DNA of 64,000 bases from Lysinibacter cavernae (GCF_011758565.1 NZ_JAAMOX010000001.1:62001-126000); one strand, 5' to 3'; positions 35,780 to 44,644 are shown, counted from the stretch's first letter. Program-made: numbers and translations. The notes: generated by a model from the sequence alone, not told the origin.

Positions 35780-38700
35780 CTACGCTACCGCGTATTCGTC
35801 ATACCCTGGGTCGGTGTTGTAATCAGGTTCTTCGTTGAATTCGTTGGATCGGTTACCCAGCGGTTCCGCAGTGTTGGCGGCTGTGTGATTTGCCCAGAGT
35901 TGGGTGAGATCCCAAGCGTTTGTGGCTTGGATGGAGACGCCCTTTGCTCCTGCTCGGCGAGTTGTCCCTGCGATCACCATGAGGCGAGTGCCAAACAGGA
36001 GCGGGCCTGCGGTGCTTTGTGCCTCTTCAAAGAATGTTGAGTCTGAGCATCCCGTGCCGTCGTCAAGCGAGATAAAGACCACTCGCTTGTTGTTGCGCAT
36101 TGGAGGAGTTTGTGTTGCCACTCTGATGCCGGCAACCACAACCTTGCTGTTATCGGGTAAGAGGAGCAGCTGTTCTGCCGGGATCACGCCGAGCTGGTCC
36201 AGGAGGGGGCGGTAAGACTCGATGACGTGTTCACTGATTTCGTGGCCAAGCGCGTCGAGCTCTGCCCGAACTCGTTCAGCAACCGGTACATCTGCGGCTG
36301 GAGCAAAAGAGAGGTCGCCCCAAATGTCAAATTCCAGGTGCGAGCCAAGGTCGGGGCCGATGGCTTGTGGTTCGCTGGTTTGACGTGCGCCGGGATCGAT
36401 GTTGCAGTCTCGTGCGGTGGCGGTGGCGGTGGCGGTGGCGGTGGCGTCGGTTTCCTGGCTCTCGTCGAAACGTTCGTGTTCCGCGGCATTGCCCGTTGTG
36501 GCGGCAGGGGATGCTGAGGTCGAGGTCGAGGTCGAGGTCGAGGTCGAGGTTGAGGTTGAGTCCGAGGCTGAGCGGTTGTCGTTTGGCGCCAAAACGCCTT
36601 CGCTTGGGCTGGTGTGTGTGCTCGCTGTGCGGGCCTGGGGGAGCTTCCCTCTGGCTGCGGCGTTGAGGCTGTTCTCCAGTTTGAGCTCGGTGCTGCTCTC
36701 TGCTCGTTTATTGCGTGGCGCGGCGGCGAGGGCCCTGGCCGCCGCGATGATCTGCCCTCTGTTTGCATTAGGCGCTAGGGAATCGAGGGCGCCAACGGCT
36801 GCGAGCCGGTTTAAGAGTGGGCGCGAAGGGCGGGCGCGAAGGTTGAGGTCCCTGATGGATTCGTAGGGCTGGTGTTCAAGCAGTCGGTCGAGTTCGGCGC
36901 GGGTGAGTCCCTGGATATGGGCGAGAGAGAGTCGTATGCCGTAATCACCGGCGGTCGCCCGTCGCCCTACGCGAACCTGTAGCGGCTCGACGCGGTACTG
37001 ATCGCTGCTGGCGTTGACATCGATGGGAAGCAGCGGGATGCCCATGCGTCTGGCCTCGGCAAGGAGCAAGCGTTTGGGGTACATGCCTGGGTCGTGTTCA
37101 AACAGGCCGGCGAGAAAGGGGGCAGGGTAGTGGGTTTTAAGCCAGGCGGTTTGGTAGGTGGGCAGGGCGAAGGCTGCTCCGTGTGCCTTACAGAATCCGA
37201 AGGACCCAAACCCAGCAACAACCTCCCAGATTCGGTCGATGTCTTCGTCGCTGAAGATTGTGTCAGGATCTGCGTTGTTTTGAATTTTCCTGAGGTTGTG
37301 GGCGAGGGTTTGCTCTCGAAAGAGCTGCTCGATCGTTTCGTGGCTGTTTTCCATGCGTCGGCGGAGCTCATCGGCAGCGGCAAGGTCGATGCCCATGCAT
37401 GCAGACAGGATGCGGATGATGTGTTCGTGATAAATCACAACGCCGTAAGAGTCGGCGAGAAAATCGGTGAATGACGGATGGAGAACTGCTGGCATTCGCT
37501 TGCCCTGCTTCACCTCAACAAACGGTTTGACCATGTTGCCCTTCATCGGACCGGGGCGAAAGAGGCTGATATCGGCAATGAGATCGCTGTAGACATCCGG
37601 CTGCATTTTGCCAACAAGCTCGCGTTGGCCTGGCGACTCTATCTGGAACATGCCGAGCGTGTGGGTACTGCGGATTGCTTCGAAGGTTTCTTCGTCGTCA
37701 TGGGGGATCGCATCAATATCGAGCTTGCCTCGACCGGTGAAGTAGTCAGCTGCTCCTGGAATCCCGCCGGCGGCAGCGGCATCCGCCCCATGAATGCGCT
37801 CGATTTCGGCTACCGCATACCCGATGGTTGATTGCATACGGACGCCAAGCACATCAAGTTTGATGAACCCAGCATCGTCGATGTCGTCTTTGTCGAACTG
37901 CGACATAGGAAGGCCCATTCCTGACGGTTGGACCGGAGTATACGAAAGCAAATCGCTGTTGCCGAGGATGACCCCACACGGATGCATAGAGACATGGCGG
38001 GGAAGCCGGTCTAGGCGTTCGGTGAGGTCGATGAGCATATCGATGCTTGGGTTCTGGGCAGCAAGCTCGGCGACGGGCCCGAGTTCTGGTTTGCTGCTGA
38101 GCACCTCACGAAAGTCTTTGGCGTTGAAGCGCCAGATGTTTTTGGCGACAAAATCAATATGTTCTTGTTCAAGGCCAAGGGCAAGCCCTGCATCGCGTGC
38201 AGCGCCGCGTGCTCGATATTTGTTTTGCATGGAGAGGAGGGTTGTGCGGTTTTCTCCGTAGCGATTAAAAATGGCCCGGTAGATGTCGTGTCTGCGAGCT
38301 GACTCCACATCGATGTCGATATCGGGCAGGGTGCTTCGCCGCTTGCCAAGGAATCGTTCGAAGAGCAGATCGTGTTCGAGCGGGTCAACGGAACTTACCC
38401 GGAGGAGATAATTGACGATCGAGCTTGCGCCTGATCCTCTTGCCTGGTTTCGGATTCCGAGAGACCGGATGAGTGAAGAGACATCGGCCACTGTGAGGAA
38501 ATACGACTCAAACCCAAATCCATGGATGGTCGCAAGCTCTTCGTCGAGGCGGCCGTGAATGGTACTGAGGAACGCTGCTGAGGCAGTGGGGTAGCGCTCG
38601 TAGATCGCGGAGCGGCATCGCTCAACGAGTATTTGCAGCGGATCTCCGGTGAGGCCAATGCTGCTGAGTTCTGGGATCTTTGGGCGCTGCCAATCGAGGT

Positions 38701-39625
38701 CGGTGCTGGGATCGAGCACGCAGCGTTCGGCGAGGGCCTCAGTGCTGTGAAGGAGCTGATTGACCGTATCGTTTCTCAGATTTGAGGCGCTGACGATGAG
38801 CTGAGCGACAGCTCGCATTTTTGTGGGCGGCTTCAGCCAAGCTTGGCCGTTCGGTTGAGGGGAAAACTCGCTGAGTGGGAGGAGCTGGTCTGCGGAATCG
38901 AGAATATCGCCGGTGAGTGCCTCGGATGGGTCGCCATAGCGTACTGCGTTGGTAAGTACTGTGGTGATATTGAGCTCGTCTGCGAGCTCGAGCATGGCTG
39001 CGGCGTGGTCGAGAGAATACGCGTTGCCTGGCTCTGTGAAGTGACACACGATTTCTATGGCGAGCGACGTTGGAAAGACGTGCTGCCACTCGTGTAAATA
39101 GGTGCGCGCCAGGCGGTAATTATTGTTGGCAAGCGCTGCGCCGACATTAGAGGACGGCCCGAGCAAGACGGTTATGGTGTCTGCATCTGTAGCCCCAGCG
39201 TCTTTGCCATCGTTTGCGCGTACAAAACTCGCGAGCGTAGCAACGGTGATGTTTGGTGTTGCGTGTTTGGTGAGGTCGCCAGCCCTGCGCGGTGAGTGAG
39301 CGGCTGAGATAGCCCGACACAGAGATGCCCAACCGGTTCCGTTGTTGTGCCCGTGCGCGAGGAGTACAACCGGATCGATGGAACCGCTTGGCGAGATCAC
39401 GTGTAGCTCAACGCCGACGATGGGGTCAACGTTTGCGCTGATGCACGCTCTGACATGTCTGATTGCTCCGTAGAGCCCGTTTTTGTCGGTGAGGGCAAGC
39501 CTCGGCTTTGTTGTTGTATCGCCTGTGCCTGTTTCAGCCGCAAGCTGCACAAGCGCTTCTGGTCGTGCAGTGCCGTGGTGGGCGGAAAATGCCGAGGCAA
39601 CGTGGAGGTGGGTGAAGCTGTTCAT
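35780..39625 (-). CDS. dnaE2: SOS-linked DNA polymerase III alpha-type error-prone polymerase
   Basis: 1281 aa C-family polymerase. PHP-like domain 1-300; palm aspartates in PDIDID (Asp435, Asp437) and KLDVLG (Asp591); fingers and tandem HhH region to about 900; OB domain at the C-terminus (about 1180-1260, VVAGIRVATQTPPMRNNKRVVFISLDDGTG). Typical DnaE2 is nearer 1050-1150 aa; the excess is a low-complexity insert (about 930-1100) from in-frame hexanucleotide repeats. The usual N-terminal metal motif (ELHCHS) reads HLHVAS. It follows the SOS-boxed DUF6504 gene by 3 nt, so it should be damage-inducible. No imuA' or imuB in the window. Confidence 0.88.
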   Translation of the reverse strand: MNSFTHLHVASAFSAHHGTARPEALVQLAAETGTGDTTTKPRLALTDKNGLYGAIRHVRACISANVDPIVGVELHVISPSGSIDPVVLLAHGHNNGTGWASLCRAISAAHSPRRAGDLTKHATPNITVATLASFVRANDGKDAGATDADTITVLLGPSSNVGAALANNNYRLARTYLHEWQHVFPTSLAIEIVCHFTEPGNAYSLDHAAAMLELADELNITTVLTNAVRYGDPSEALTGDILDSADQLLPLSEFSPQPNGQAWLKPPTKMRAVAQLIVSASNLRNDTVNQLLHSTEALAERCVLDPSTDLDWQRPKIPELSSIGLTGDPLQILVERCRSAIYERYPTASAAFLSTIHGRLDEELATIHGFGFESYFLTVADVSSLIRSLGIRNQARGSGASSIVNYLLRVSSVDPLEHDLLFERFLGKRRSTLPDIDIDVESARRHDIYRAIFNRYGENRTTLLSMQNKYRARGAARDAGLALGLEQEHIDFVAKNIWRFNAKDFREVLSSKPELGPVAELAAQNPSIDMLIDLTERLDRLPRHVSMHPCGVILGNSDLLSYTPVQPSGMGLPMSQFDKDDIDDAGFIKLDVLGVRMQSTIGYAVAEIERIHGADAAAAGGIPGAADYFTGRGKLDIDAIPHDDEETFEAIRSTHTLGMFQIESPGQRELVGKMQPDVYSDLIADISLFRPGPMKGNMVKPFVEVKQGKRMPAVLHPSFTDFLADSYGVVIYHEHIIRILSACMGIDLAAADELRRRMENSHETIEQLFREQTLAHNLRKIQNNADPDTIFSDEDIDRIWEVVAGFGSFGFCKAHGAAFALPTYQTAWLKTHYPAPFLAGLFEHDPGMYPKRLLLAEARRMGIPLLPIDVNASSDQYRVEPLQVRVGRRATAGDYGIRLSLAHIQGLTRAELDRLLEHQPYESIRDLNLRARPSRPLLNRLAAVGALDSLAPNANRGQIIAAARALAAAPRNKRAESSTELKLENSLNAAARGKLPQARTASTHTSPSEGVLAPNDNRSASDSTSTSTSTSTSTSTSASPAATTGNAAEHERFDESQETDATATATATATARDCNIDPGARQTSEPQAIGPDLGSHLEFDIWGDLSFAPAADVPVAERVRAELDALGHEISEHVIESYRPLLDQLGVIPAEQLLLLPDNSKVVVAGIRVATQTPPMRNNKRVVFISLDDGTGCSDSTFFEEAQSTAGPLLFGTRLMVIAGTTRRAGAKGVSIQATNAWDLTQLWANHTAANTAEPLGNRSNEFNEEPDYNTDPGYDEYAVA
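36414..36450 (+). repeat. GGTGGC hexamer microsatellite in dnaE2
   Basis: About six units of GGTGGC in coding DNA, read on the minus strand as alternating Ala-Thr (about residues 1059-1071). A six-base unit keeps frame. Confidence 0.85.
36515..36556 (+). repeat. GAGGTC hexamer microsatellite in dnaE2
   Basis: About seven units of GAGGTC/GAGGTT in coding DNA, read on the minus strand as alternating Ser-Thr (about residues 1024-1036). Two units near the end have a C-to-T change, suggesting decay from one side. Confidence 0.9.
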
Positions 39626-39628
39626 GAG

Positions 39629-39952
39629 CTAGCTGAATGACTCGGTGAGCGACCAGAATCCCGTTTCGGAATGCTTCGCAACGTCGACGACGATGCTTTC
39701 GCCCTCATCGACAGGGGTTGCTTGAAAACGCCATTTCACGAGGTCGATGCGTTGCTCGGTGATCGAATGGCGACCGTCGGTGCGTTTGGTGTGTCTTGGC
39801 GCGTAGTTCTCGGGAGTCCACCACGGGTGTCGATCGACCCAGGGCGTTGGTTTGTCTGTGACGAGGTACCTTCGACCTCGCCACACCATGCGAAGAGGGG
39901 TGCCTGCTTCGTTGGTCCAGACTTGAACCTGTTCGTCGATTACTGTGCGCAT
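39629..39952 (-). CDS. DUF6504-like small protein, first gene of the dnaE2 operon
   Basis: 107 aa. Starts MRTVIDEQVQVWTNEAGTPLRMVWRGRRYLV, with a conserved Trp/Arg/Tyr-rich fold and a C-terminal VVDVAKHSETGFWSL stretch. It resembles small actinobacterial proteins found beside translesion polymerase genes; the DUF name is from memory and tentative. ATG 39952 chosen because a LexA box lies 21 bp upstream; the open frame to 40018 would run through that operator. Stop is 3 nt before dnaE2. Function unknown, likely accessory to mutagenic repair. Confidence 0.75.
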   Translation of the reverse strand: MRTVIDEQVQVWTNEAGTPLRMVWRGRRYLVTDKPTPWVDRHPWWTPENYAPRHTKRTDGRHSITEQRIDLVKWRFQATPVDEGESIVVDVAKHSETGFWSLTESFS

Positions 39953-39972
39953 GATGGCCCCCTTGAAAACAT

Positions 39973-39988
39973 TCGAATATATGTTCGA
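39973..39988. promoter_or_regulatory. SOS box of the DUF6504-dnaE2 operon
   Basis: TCGAATATATGTTCGA matches TCGAAC-N4-GTTCGA at 11 of 12 positions, the best box in the window, 21 bp upstream of the DUF6504 ATG. Confidence 0.9.
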
Positions 39989-40166
39989 TTTAACGAGTGT
40001 AAACCTCAATTCCGACAATCGCGAATGGATGATCGAAGGTTGAAGGTTTTTGGGGGAGATTGAGGGTGGGGTGGGGTGTGGTTGTCGTTGGTGTCTGTTC
40101 TAATGGGGGGAACGTGCCTGATGACGAAACTGAGGTGAACAATGACGGATACAAGGAGTGACGGTT

Positions 40167-40526
40167 ATGGGTGTGGTAGCGGGGTTTGATGCTGGCGTAG
40201 AGCGGAATTTTGGGCCGTGGTGGGCAGATATCTGCCCCGATTGGTGTGTTGGGGGGCATCGAAAAGATGACCTTCTTGCGGATCGAGTTCATGTCAGTGA
40301 AGGCGTTGTTGTTCCGGCTGTTCAGCTCGTCGGTGGTCGGCGACGGGGTGTTGAGTGTGTCGCTACGCTGTGGCGAGAGCGACCCGCGCAAGCGGCGGTT
40401 TGGGTTCATGTTGGTCTGAACGCCGGCGGTGAAATGATTGGCGGCCTCGATCTCAGTATCGAATCGTTGGGCGCTGTGCTTGGTGAATTCGGCTCGGCCC
40501 TGAGTGTTGGGGGTGTAGCTGAATGA
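40167..40526 (+). CDS. Hypothetical protein divergent from the dnaE2 operon
   Basis: 119 aa from the ATG at 40167, with AAGGAG (40152-40157) nine nt upstream. The sequence has an N-terminal CPDWCVGGHRKDD stretch with Cys/His pairs, then VSEGVVVPAVQLVGGRRRGVECVATLWRER and an amphipathic end. It loosely recalls small actinobacterial proteins with a PxWC..H motif, but I cannot name a family. It could be under the same LexA box as the divergent operon (about 180 bp away). Gene-likeness is moderate. Confidence 0.5.
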   Translation: MGVVAGFDAGVERNFGPWWADICPDWCVGGHRKDDLLADRVHVSEGVVVPAVQLVGGRRRGVECVATLWRERPAQAAVWVHVGLNAGGEMIGGLDLSIESLGAVLGEFGSALSVGGVAE

Positions 40527-41320
40527 GCGGACAAAAGTCTCTTCGGGTACTTACTTTTGGGGGTATCTACCCCTAGTTATTCGTTCGCGACCACCCATTC
40601 TTGGGTTTTCGGGTGTAGAAACAGGTGACCGACTTTGGGAAAACACTAAACGCAGCGGTGCGTCAGGCTGTAGGGGCTGGTTGGCGTTCACCTGCTGAAT
40701 TCTTCCGAGGATGCCCGCTGCGTTTGTGTTGAAAGAAGAGAGCGGTCGCGGCAATGTTTATGCCGTCGCGCAACCAATATCCGCGTCTTAGTCGGGGTCG
40801 GTTTGCTGAGGTCGGTTGGCCGGGATTGGTTTGCAGAGGCCGGTTTGTAAGGTCGAGATGCAATGTCGAGATGTGATTCAACGCCGTTTGTTGGCTTAGG
40901 GGTCACCGCCTCTGAGCGTATTCAGTGACTCCGCTCTGGAGCAAGGGGATGCGCAATCGGCTGCGTGCGAAACGATGAGGCCGACCGTTTGCATGTGTTG
41001 GGTACGTCACGATGTAAGAACTGAAGGCAGTGTGCCTCTTCTTTAATGACGGAGTTCTTCTCCGATCAAGTTACTCATTCCGCTCGGATGTGTTGTCCCC
41101 CCATCAACCCGAGCGGAATGGGTAGCGAACTGGCAACTATCTAGCCCTGATACCTCATGTCTGAACGACTTGCTTGGCCGTTCCAGAACTCGGACGAATG
41201 AGGGCTCCCCACCAGAACGATGTGATGGGAAGCGGTTCTCATCTCGTGTTCTATCGGTGCGGCTGGCGTCATGATGTCCAGATATTATCTGCTTGGGAAA
41301 GAGCATCTCATGGTTAAACG
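40527..41320. other. Region without a recognisable gene
   Basis: About 800 bp before the tRNA hairpin. I find only an imperfect direct repeat (GGTTTGCTGAGGTCGGTT at about 40801 and GGTTTGCAGAGGCCGGTT at about 40828) and a 12-bp inverted repeat at 41076-41087/41109-41120. No frame shows coding character or a family match. It may be the remains of an inserted segment. Confidence 0.55.
41076..41120. repeat. 12-bp inverted repeat in the gene-free region
   Basis: CATTCCGCTCGG (41076-41087) and its exact complement CCGAGCGGAATG (41109-41120) with a 21-nt loop and no T-run. Role unknown: a terminator or a relic. Confidence 0.6.
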
Positions 41321-41358
41321 AAGCAGTCCCGACCTCTGCTGAGGACGGGACTGCTTTT
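41321..41358. terminator. Terminator hairpin beside tRNA-fMet
   Basis: AAGCAGTCCCG (41321-41331) pairs with CGGGACTGCTT (41346-41356), extended inward by CCTC/GAGG around TGCT. It lies 19 bp beyond the 3' end of the minus-strand tRNA. The T-run is on the plus-strand side. Confidence 0.7.
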
Positions 41359-41376
41359 GCCACGATGCTATTTTCG

Positions 41377-41450
41377 TTGCGGGGGCAGGATTTGAACCTA
41401 CGACCTCCGGGTTATGAGCCCGGCGAGCTACCGAACTGCTCCACCCCGCG
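41377..41450 (-). tRNA. Initiator tRNA-fMet (CAT)
   Basis: 74-nt cloverleaf on the minus strand, CCA not encoded within this span. Anticodon loop CTCATAA gives CAT. Initiator hallmarks: first base C opposite A72 (unpaired end) and a GGG:CCC anticodon stem. T arm GTAGG/CCTGC with loop TTCAAAT. The 3' end is followed by ACGA. Confidence 0.95.
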
Positions 41451-41503
41451 GCACAAGAAGTAACTCTAGCATGAACAAGGAGGACGCTCCGACCACCTCT
41501 GCG

Positions 41504-42469
41504 TTATCGTCCTGTTGGGTCTATCGATCCAGTATGTTTTACCACCCGGAATCCGATATGGCTCATTCCGGTATCGATCATTTGAGCCCTCCGTGCCGCA
41601 GGCCGATAGCGAAGGCAATAGCTATCAGCGCAGAGAAACGAACCGCCCTTGACTACTTTTCGGGGTACCTCAAACTGCTCGGCAGTGTTAATGCTGCCTT
41701 CGCGGGTGCCGCCGGTTGGGTTTGCCGGGGCACAGCATCCGCCGCCGCTCTCATGCCCCTGATACCAATCGGCTGTCCATTCCCAGACGTTCCCCGCCAT
41801 ATCAAAAAGACCAAAACCGTTTGGGCTGAAGGACCCGACTGGTGCGGTTGAGCCGTAGCCGGGAAGCGCCCGCCAGGGGAACTCGCCGTGCCAGTAATTC
41901 GCAAGCCTTGCCCCGTCGGGCTCGCTTCCGCTGCCCCACGTGAAATCCTTGCCGTCATAACCACCGCGTGCGGCAAACTCCCATTCCGCCTCTGTTGGGA
42001 GTCGCATCCCAGCCCAGGTTGCGTAGGCCTCAGCGTCCTCGTACGCGACATGAACCACAGGATGCTCTGCGCGTTCGCCGATCGAGGAGCCGCGGCCAAA
42101 GGGGCGCCGCCAATTTGCTCCGGGGGTCCAAGCCCACCACTGGCTGAGGTGTCGCAGATCTACCGGTCCGCTTGTCCCGGTAAACACCATCGAACCTGGA
42201 AGGAGGTTCTCGGCGGGAGCATCCGGAAAATCCGACGCATCCAGTGGGCGTTCTGCCACCGTGACGTAGCCGGTAGACCGCACAAAATTAGCAAATTCTC
42301 GATTGGTTACGGTGGTAGGACTGATCCAGAACCCAGCGACTCTGGCCCGGTGAGCCGGGGCTTCCTCCTGGTAGTGGTGGTCAGAACCCATTGTGAACTC
42401 GCCGCCATCAACCCAGACCAAACTGGTGAGATCAACGCTTGCTGCTGTGCCGAGACTCAGCTTAATCAC
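41504..42469 (-). CDS. Formylglycine-generating enzyme (sulfatase-activating)
   Basis: 321 aa FGE-sulfatase fold. Converts the Cys in a sulfatase C-x-P/A-x-R motif to formylglycine. WVDGGEFTMGSD at about 19-30, RLPTEAEWEFAARGG (157-171), GNVWEWTADWY (227-237) and the active Cys280/Cys285 pair in GGSFLCADSYCLRYRP, the copper-binding arrangement of aerobic FGEs. Two extra cysteines at 245-246. GTG 42469 overlaps the sulfatase stop by 8 nt; the frame is open further into the sulfatase gene but without conservation. Clearly dedicated to the sulfatase in front of it. Confidence 0.93.
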   Translation of the reverse strand: MIKLSLGTAASVDLTSLVWVDGGEFTMGSDHHYQEEAPAHRARVAGFWISPTTVTNREFANFVRSTGYVTVAERPLDASDFPDAPAENLLPGSMVFTGTSGPVDLRHLSQWWAWTPGANWRRPFGRGSSIGERAEHPVVHVAYEDAEAYATWAGMRLPTEAEWEFAARGGYDGKDFTWGSGSEPDGARLANYWHGEFPWRALPGYGSTAPVGSFSPNGFGLFDMAGNVWEWTADWYQGHESGGGCCAPANPTGGTREGSINTAEQFEVPRKVVKGGSFLCADSYCLRYRPAARRAQMIDTGMSHIGFRVVKHTGSIDPTGR

Positions 42470-44003
42470 CCCCGGCGAGGAAGGCCTGCAACTTATCGAC
42501 AACTTGGTCGATGCTGAAGGTGGCAGCTTTTTGTCTGGGCGGGAACTCCTCAAACGTGGCTAAGAACTGAGCGACAATCGAGGTGGCCGCAAAAATGAGA
42601 TAGTCGTTGTCAAAAAGCCAATCGAAATAGGTGTTTGAGGTGCCGTCCGCTCGTTCAAACGGGTCGGTTCGGAGGTTGAAGAGCTTTGGCACTCTGAGCG
42701 GGACGAACGGTTCCATCCATACCTGCAGGGTTCCTTGTACTCGCTGCTCCATGAAGACAACTTTCCAGTTATCAAAGCGGAGGGCAAGCACATCGCCATC
42801 GTCAGAGAAATAGACCAGCCCTTTCCTGGGGCTCGTCTCGACCTCTCCCGTGAGGTAGGGCAATAAATCGTAGCCATCGATGTGCACTTTATACGTGCGA
42901 TCGCCGATTGTTTTGCCAACTTTGAGTTCTTCAACCGTGCTGGTGTCTCCGGCGGCCGCGAGGAAGGTTGGCAGCCAGTCGTGGTGCTGAACGATTTCGT
43001 TTGAGACCGCTCCTGCTTCGATGTGCCCTGGCCAGCGAATCATCTCGGGGATGCGGAAGGCACCCTCCCAGTTGGTGTTTTTCTCGCTTCGGAACGGGGT
43101 CATCCCCCCGTCTGGCCACGTGTTCATGTGTGGCCCGTTATCTGTTGAGTAGATCACGATGGTGTCTTCGGCGATACCGAGTTCGTCGAGCTGATCAAGG
43201 AGGGAGCCGACGACACGGTCGTGATCGATCATCGTGTCGTGATATTCGGATTGCCAACGGCCAGCCTGCCCGATGCTTTCGGGTTTTGGATGGGTGCGGA
43301 AGTGCATGTGTGTGGTGTTCATCCATACAAAGAAGGGGGTTTCTGCGCTCACCGCTCGGCCGATGAAGTCTTGCGCTGCCTCGGCGAAGTCTTCATCAAT
43401 AGTTTCCATCCGCTTTCTGGTCAGCGGGCCTGTATCTTCAATACGTTGTTTGCCGCGTGGGCCATAACGGCCGTCGACGGTGTCGTCCTGCACTTCCGTC
43501 GCCCAGGAATGAATAACCCCTCTCGGACGAGCCCTCTTGTTAAACTCCGGAAATTCTTTCGGCGACGGCCAGTTTGCTGCTTCGGGCTCTTCCTCTGCGT
43601 TGAGATGGTAGAGATTGCCATAGAACTCGTCAAAGCCGTGCACCGTTGGCAGAAACTCATTTTTGTCACCGAGATGGTTTTTTCCGAATTGACCCGTTGC
43701 ATATCCGTGTACTTTGAGAAGTTCGGCAATGGTGGGGTCCTCAGCGCGCAGACCGAGGTCAGCGCCCGCGATTCCAACTTTGCTCAGCCCAGTACGAAAG
43801 ACGCTTTGCCCGGTGATGAACGACGAACGTCCTGCGGTGCAGCTTTGTTCGCCGTAAGAATCGGTAAATCTCATTCCCTCTTCGGCGATGCGGTCGATGT
43901 TTGGGGTTCGATACCCCATGAGCCCGTCGCTGTAGCAACTGAGATTGGTGATGCCAATGTCATCTCCCCAGATGACCAGAATATTGGGTTGTCCGCCGGG
44001 CAT
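42462..44003 (-). CDS. Arylsulfatase-type sulfatase (type I, formylglycine dependent)
   Basis: 513 aa alkaline-phosphatase-superfamily sulfatase. Metal Asp14-Asp15 (IWGDDIG), formylglycine motif Cys55-Thr-Ala-Gly-Arg59 and the second metal-site stretch YSTDNGPHMNTWPDGG at about 285-300. No signal peptide, so probably cytoplasmic. Start ATG 44003 chosen: AAGGAG ends 6 nt upstream, and the ATG two codons earlier touches that site. Substrate unknown; followed by its activating FGE in the same operon. Confidence 0.92.
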   Translation of the reverse strand: MPGGQPNILVIWGDDIGITNLSCYSDGLMGYRTPNIDRIAEEGMRFTDSYGEQSCTAGRSSFITGQSVFRTGLSKVGIAGADLGLRAEDPTIAELLKVHGYATGQFGKNHLGDKNEFLPTVHGFDEFYGNLYHLNAEEEPEAANWPSPKEFPEFNKRARPRGVIHSWATEVQDDTVDGRYGPRGKQRIEDTGPLTRKRMETIDEDFAEAAQDFIGRAVSAETPFFVWMNTTHMHFRTHPKPESIGQAGRWQSEYHDTMIDHDRVVGSLLDQLDELGIAEDTIVIYSTDNGPHMNTWPDGGMTPFRSEKNTNWEGAFRIPEMIRWPGHIEAGAVSNEIVQHHDWLPTFLAAAGDTSTVEELKVGKTIGDRTYKVHIDGYDLLPYLTGEVETSPRKGLVYFSDDGDVLALRFDNWKVVFMEQRVQGTLQVWMEPFVPLRVPKLFNLRTDPFERADGTSNTYFDWLFDNDYLIFAATSIVAQFLATFEEFPPRQKAATFSIDQVVDKLQAFLAGGD

Positions 44004-44197
44004 GTGCATCTCCTTCTGATCGGAACGTGAGGCGAAGCATCTCCATACGCGTCGCCTCGTCACAGTTTGGGTCTGACGGGGGCGAGGAGCTACACCCGGT
44101 TCGGGTGAATTTGGAAGGCAGTTGGAAATGGCGAGTGCGTGTGTGTGGGCAAACCCGTGCGAGCGTTAGCGGGTTAGCGGGTTCGGGAGGTTTGCCG

Positions 44198-44644
44198 TTA
44201 GCTCTTGGCCGCCGCCCGCGAGACGAGGGTTGCGATTGCCGCCTCGTTTGCAGGGGTGAGCTTGGTAATGGCATAGGCGGTTGGCCACATGCTGCCGTCG
44301 TCGAGCTCAGCAATGTCGTTGAAGCCGAGCGTTGAGTAGCGAGTTTTGAACTTCTCGGAAGCCTGGAAGAAACAAACGATTTTTCCGTCTTTTGCGTAGC
44401 CTGGCATCCCGTACCAGGTTTTGGGTTTGAGCTGGGGCGCATTTGCCGCCACAATCTCATGAATTTTGGTGGCGATGCTGCGATCAGACGGGGGCATCTC
44501 TGAGATTTTTTCGAGTACGTCGCGCTCCCACTCCGCTTCGTTCTCGGCGGCCTTCAGCTCTTTGGCTCGTTCTTTCATGGCGGCGCGCTCTTCTGCGCTA
44601 AAACCAGAGTGCGAGTTTTTGGCGGGCTTTTTCGAATCGTTCAC
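44198..44644 (-). CDS. DUF1801 family protein
   Basis: 148 aa. Charged N-terminus, then the DUF1801 core (about 50-140) with PQLKPKTWYGMPGYAKDGKIVCFFQASEKFKTRYSTLGF, a fold shared with frataxin-like/YdhG proteins. Function not established. It stands alone between the sulfatase gene and the DadA-type operon end. Confidence 0.8.
   Translation of the reverse strand: MNDSKKPAKNSHSGFSAEERAAMKERAKELKAAENEAEWERDVLEKISEMPPSDRSIATKIHEIVAANAPQLKPKTWYGMPGYAKDGKIVCFFQASEKFKTRYSTLGFNDIAELDDGSMWPTAYAITKLTPANEAAIATLVSRAAAKS

Noticed and set aside
41043-41363. Minus-strand frame of 106 codons in the gene-poor region
   Set aside because: It runs across the 12-bp inverted repeat and the terminator hairpin, lacks a ribosome site and family match.
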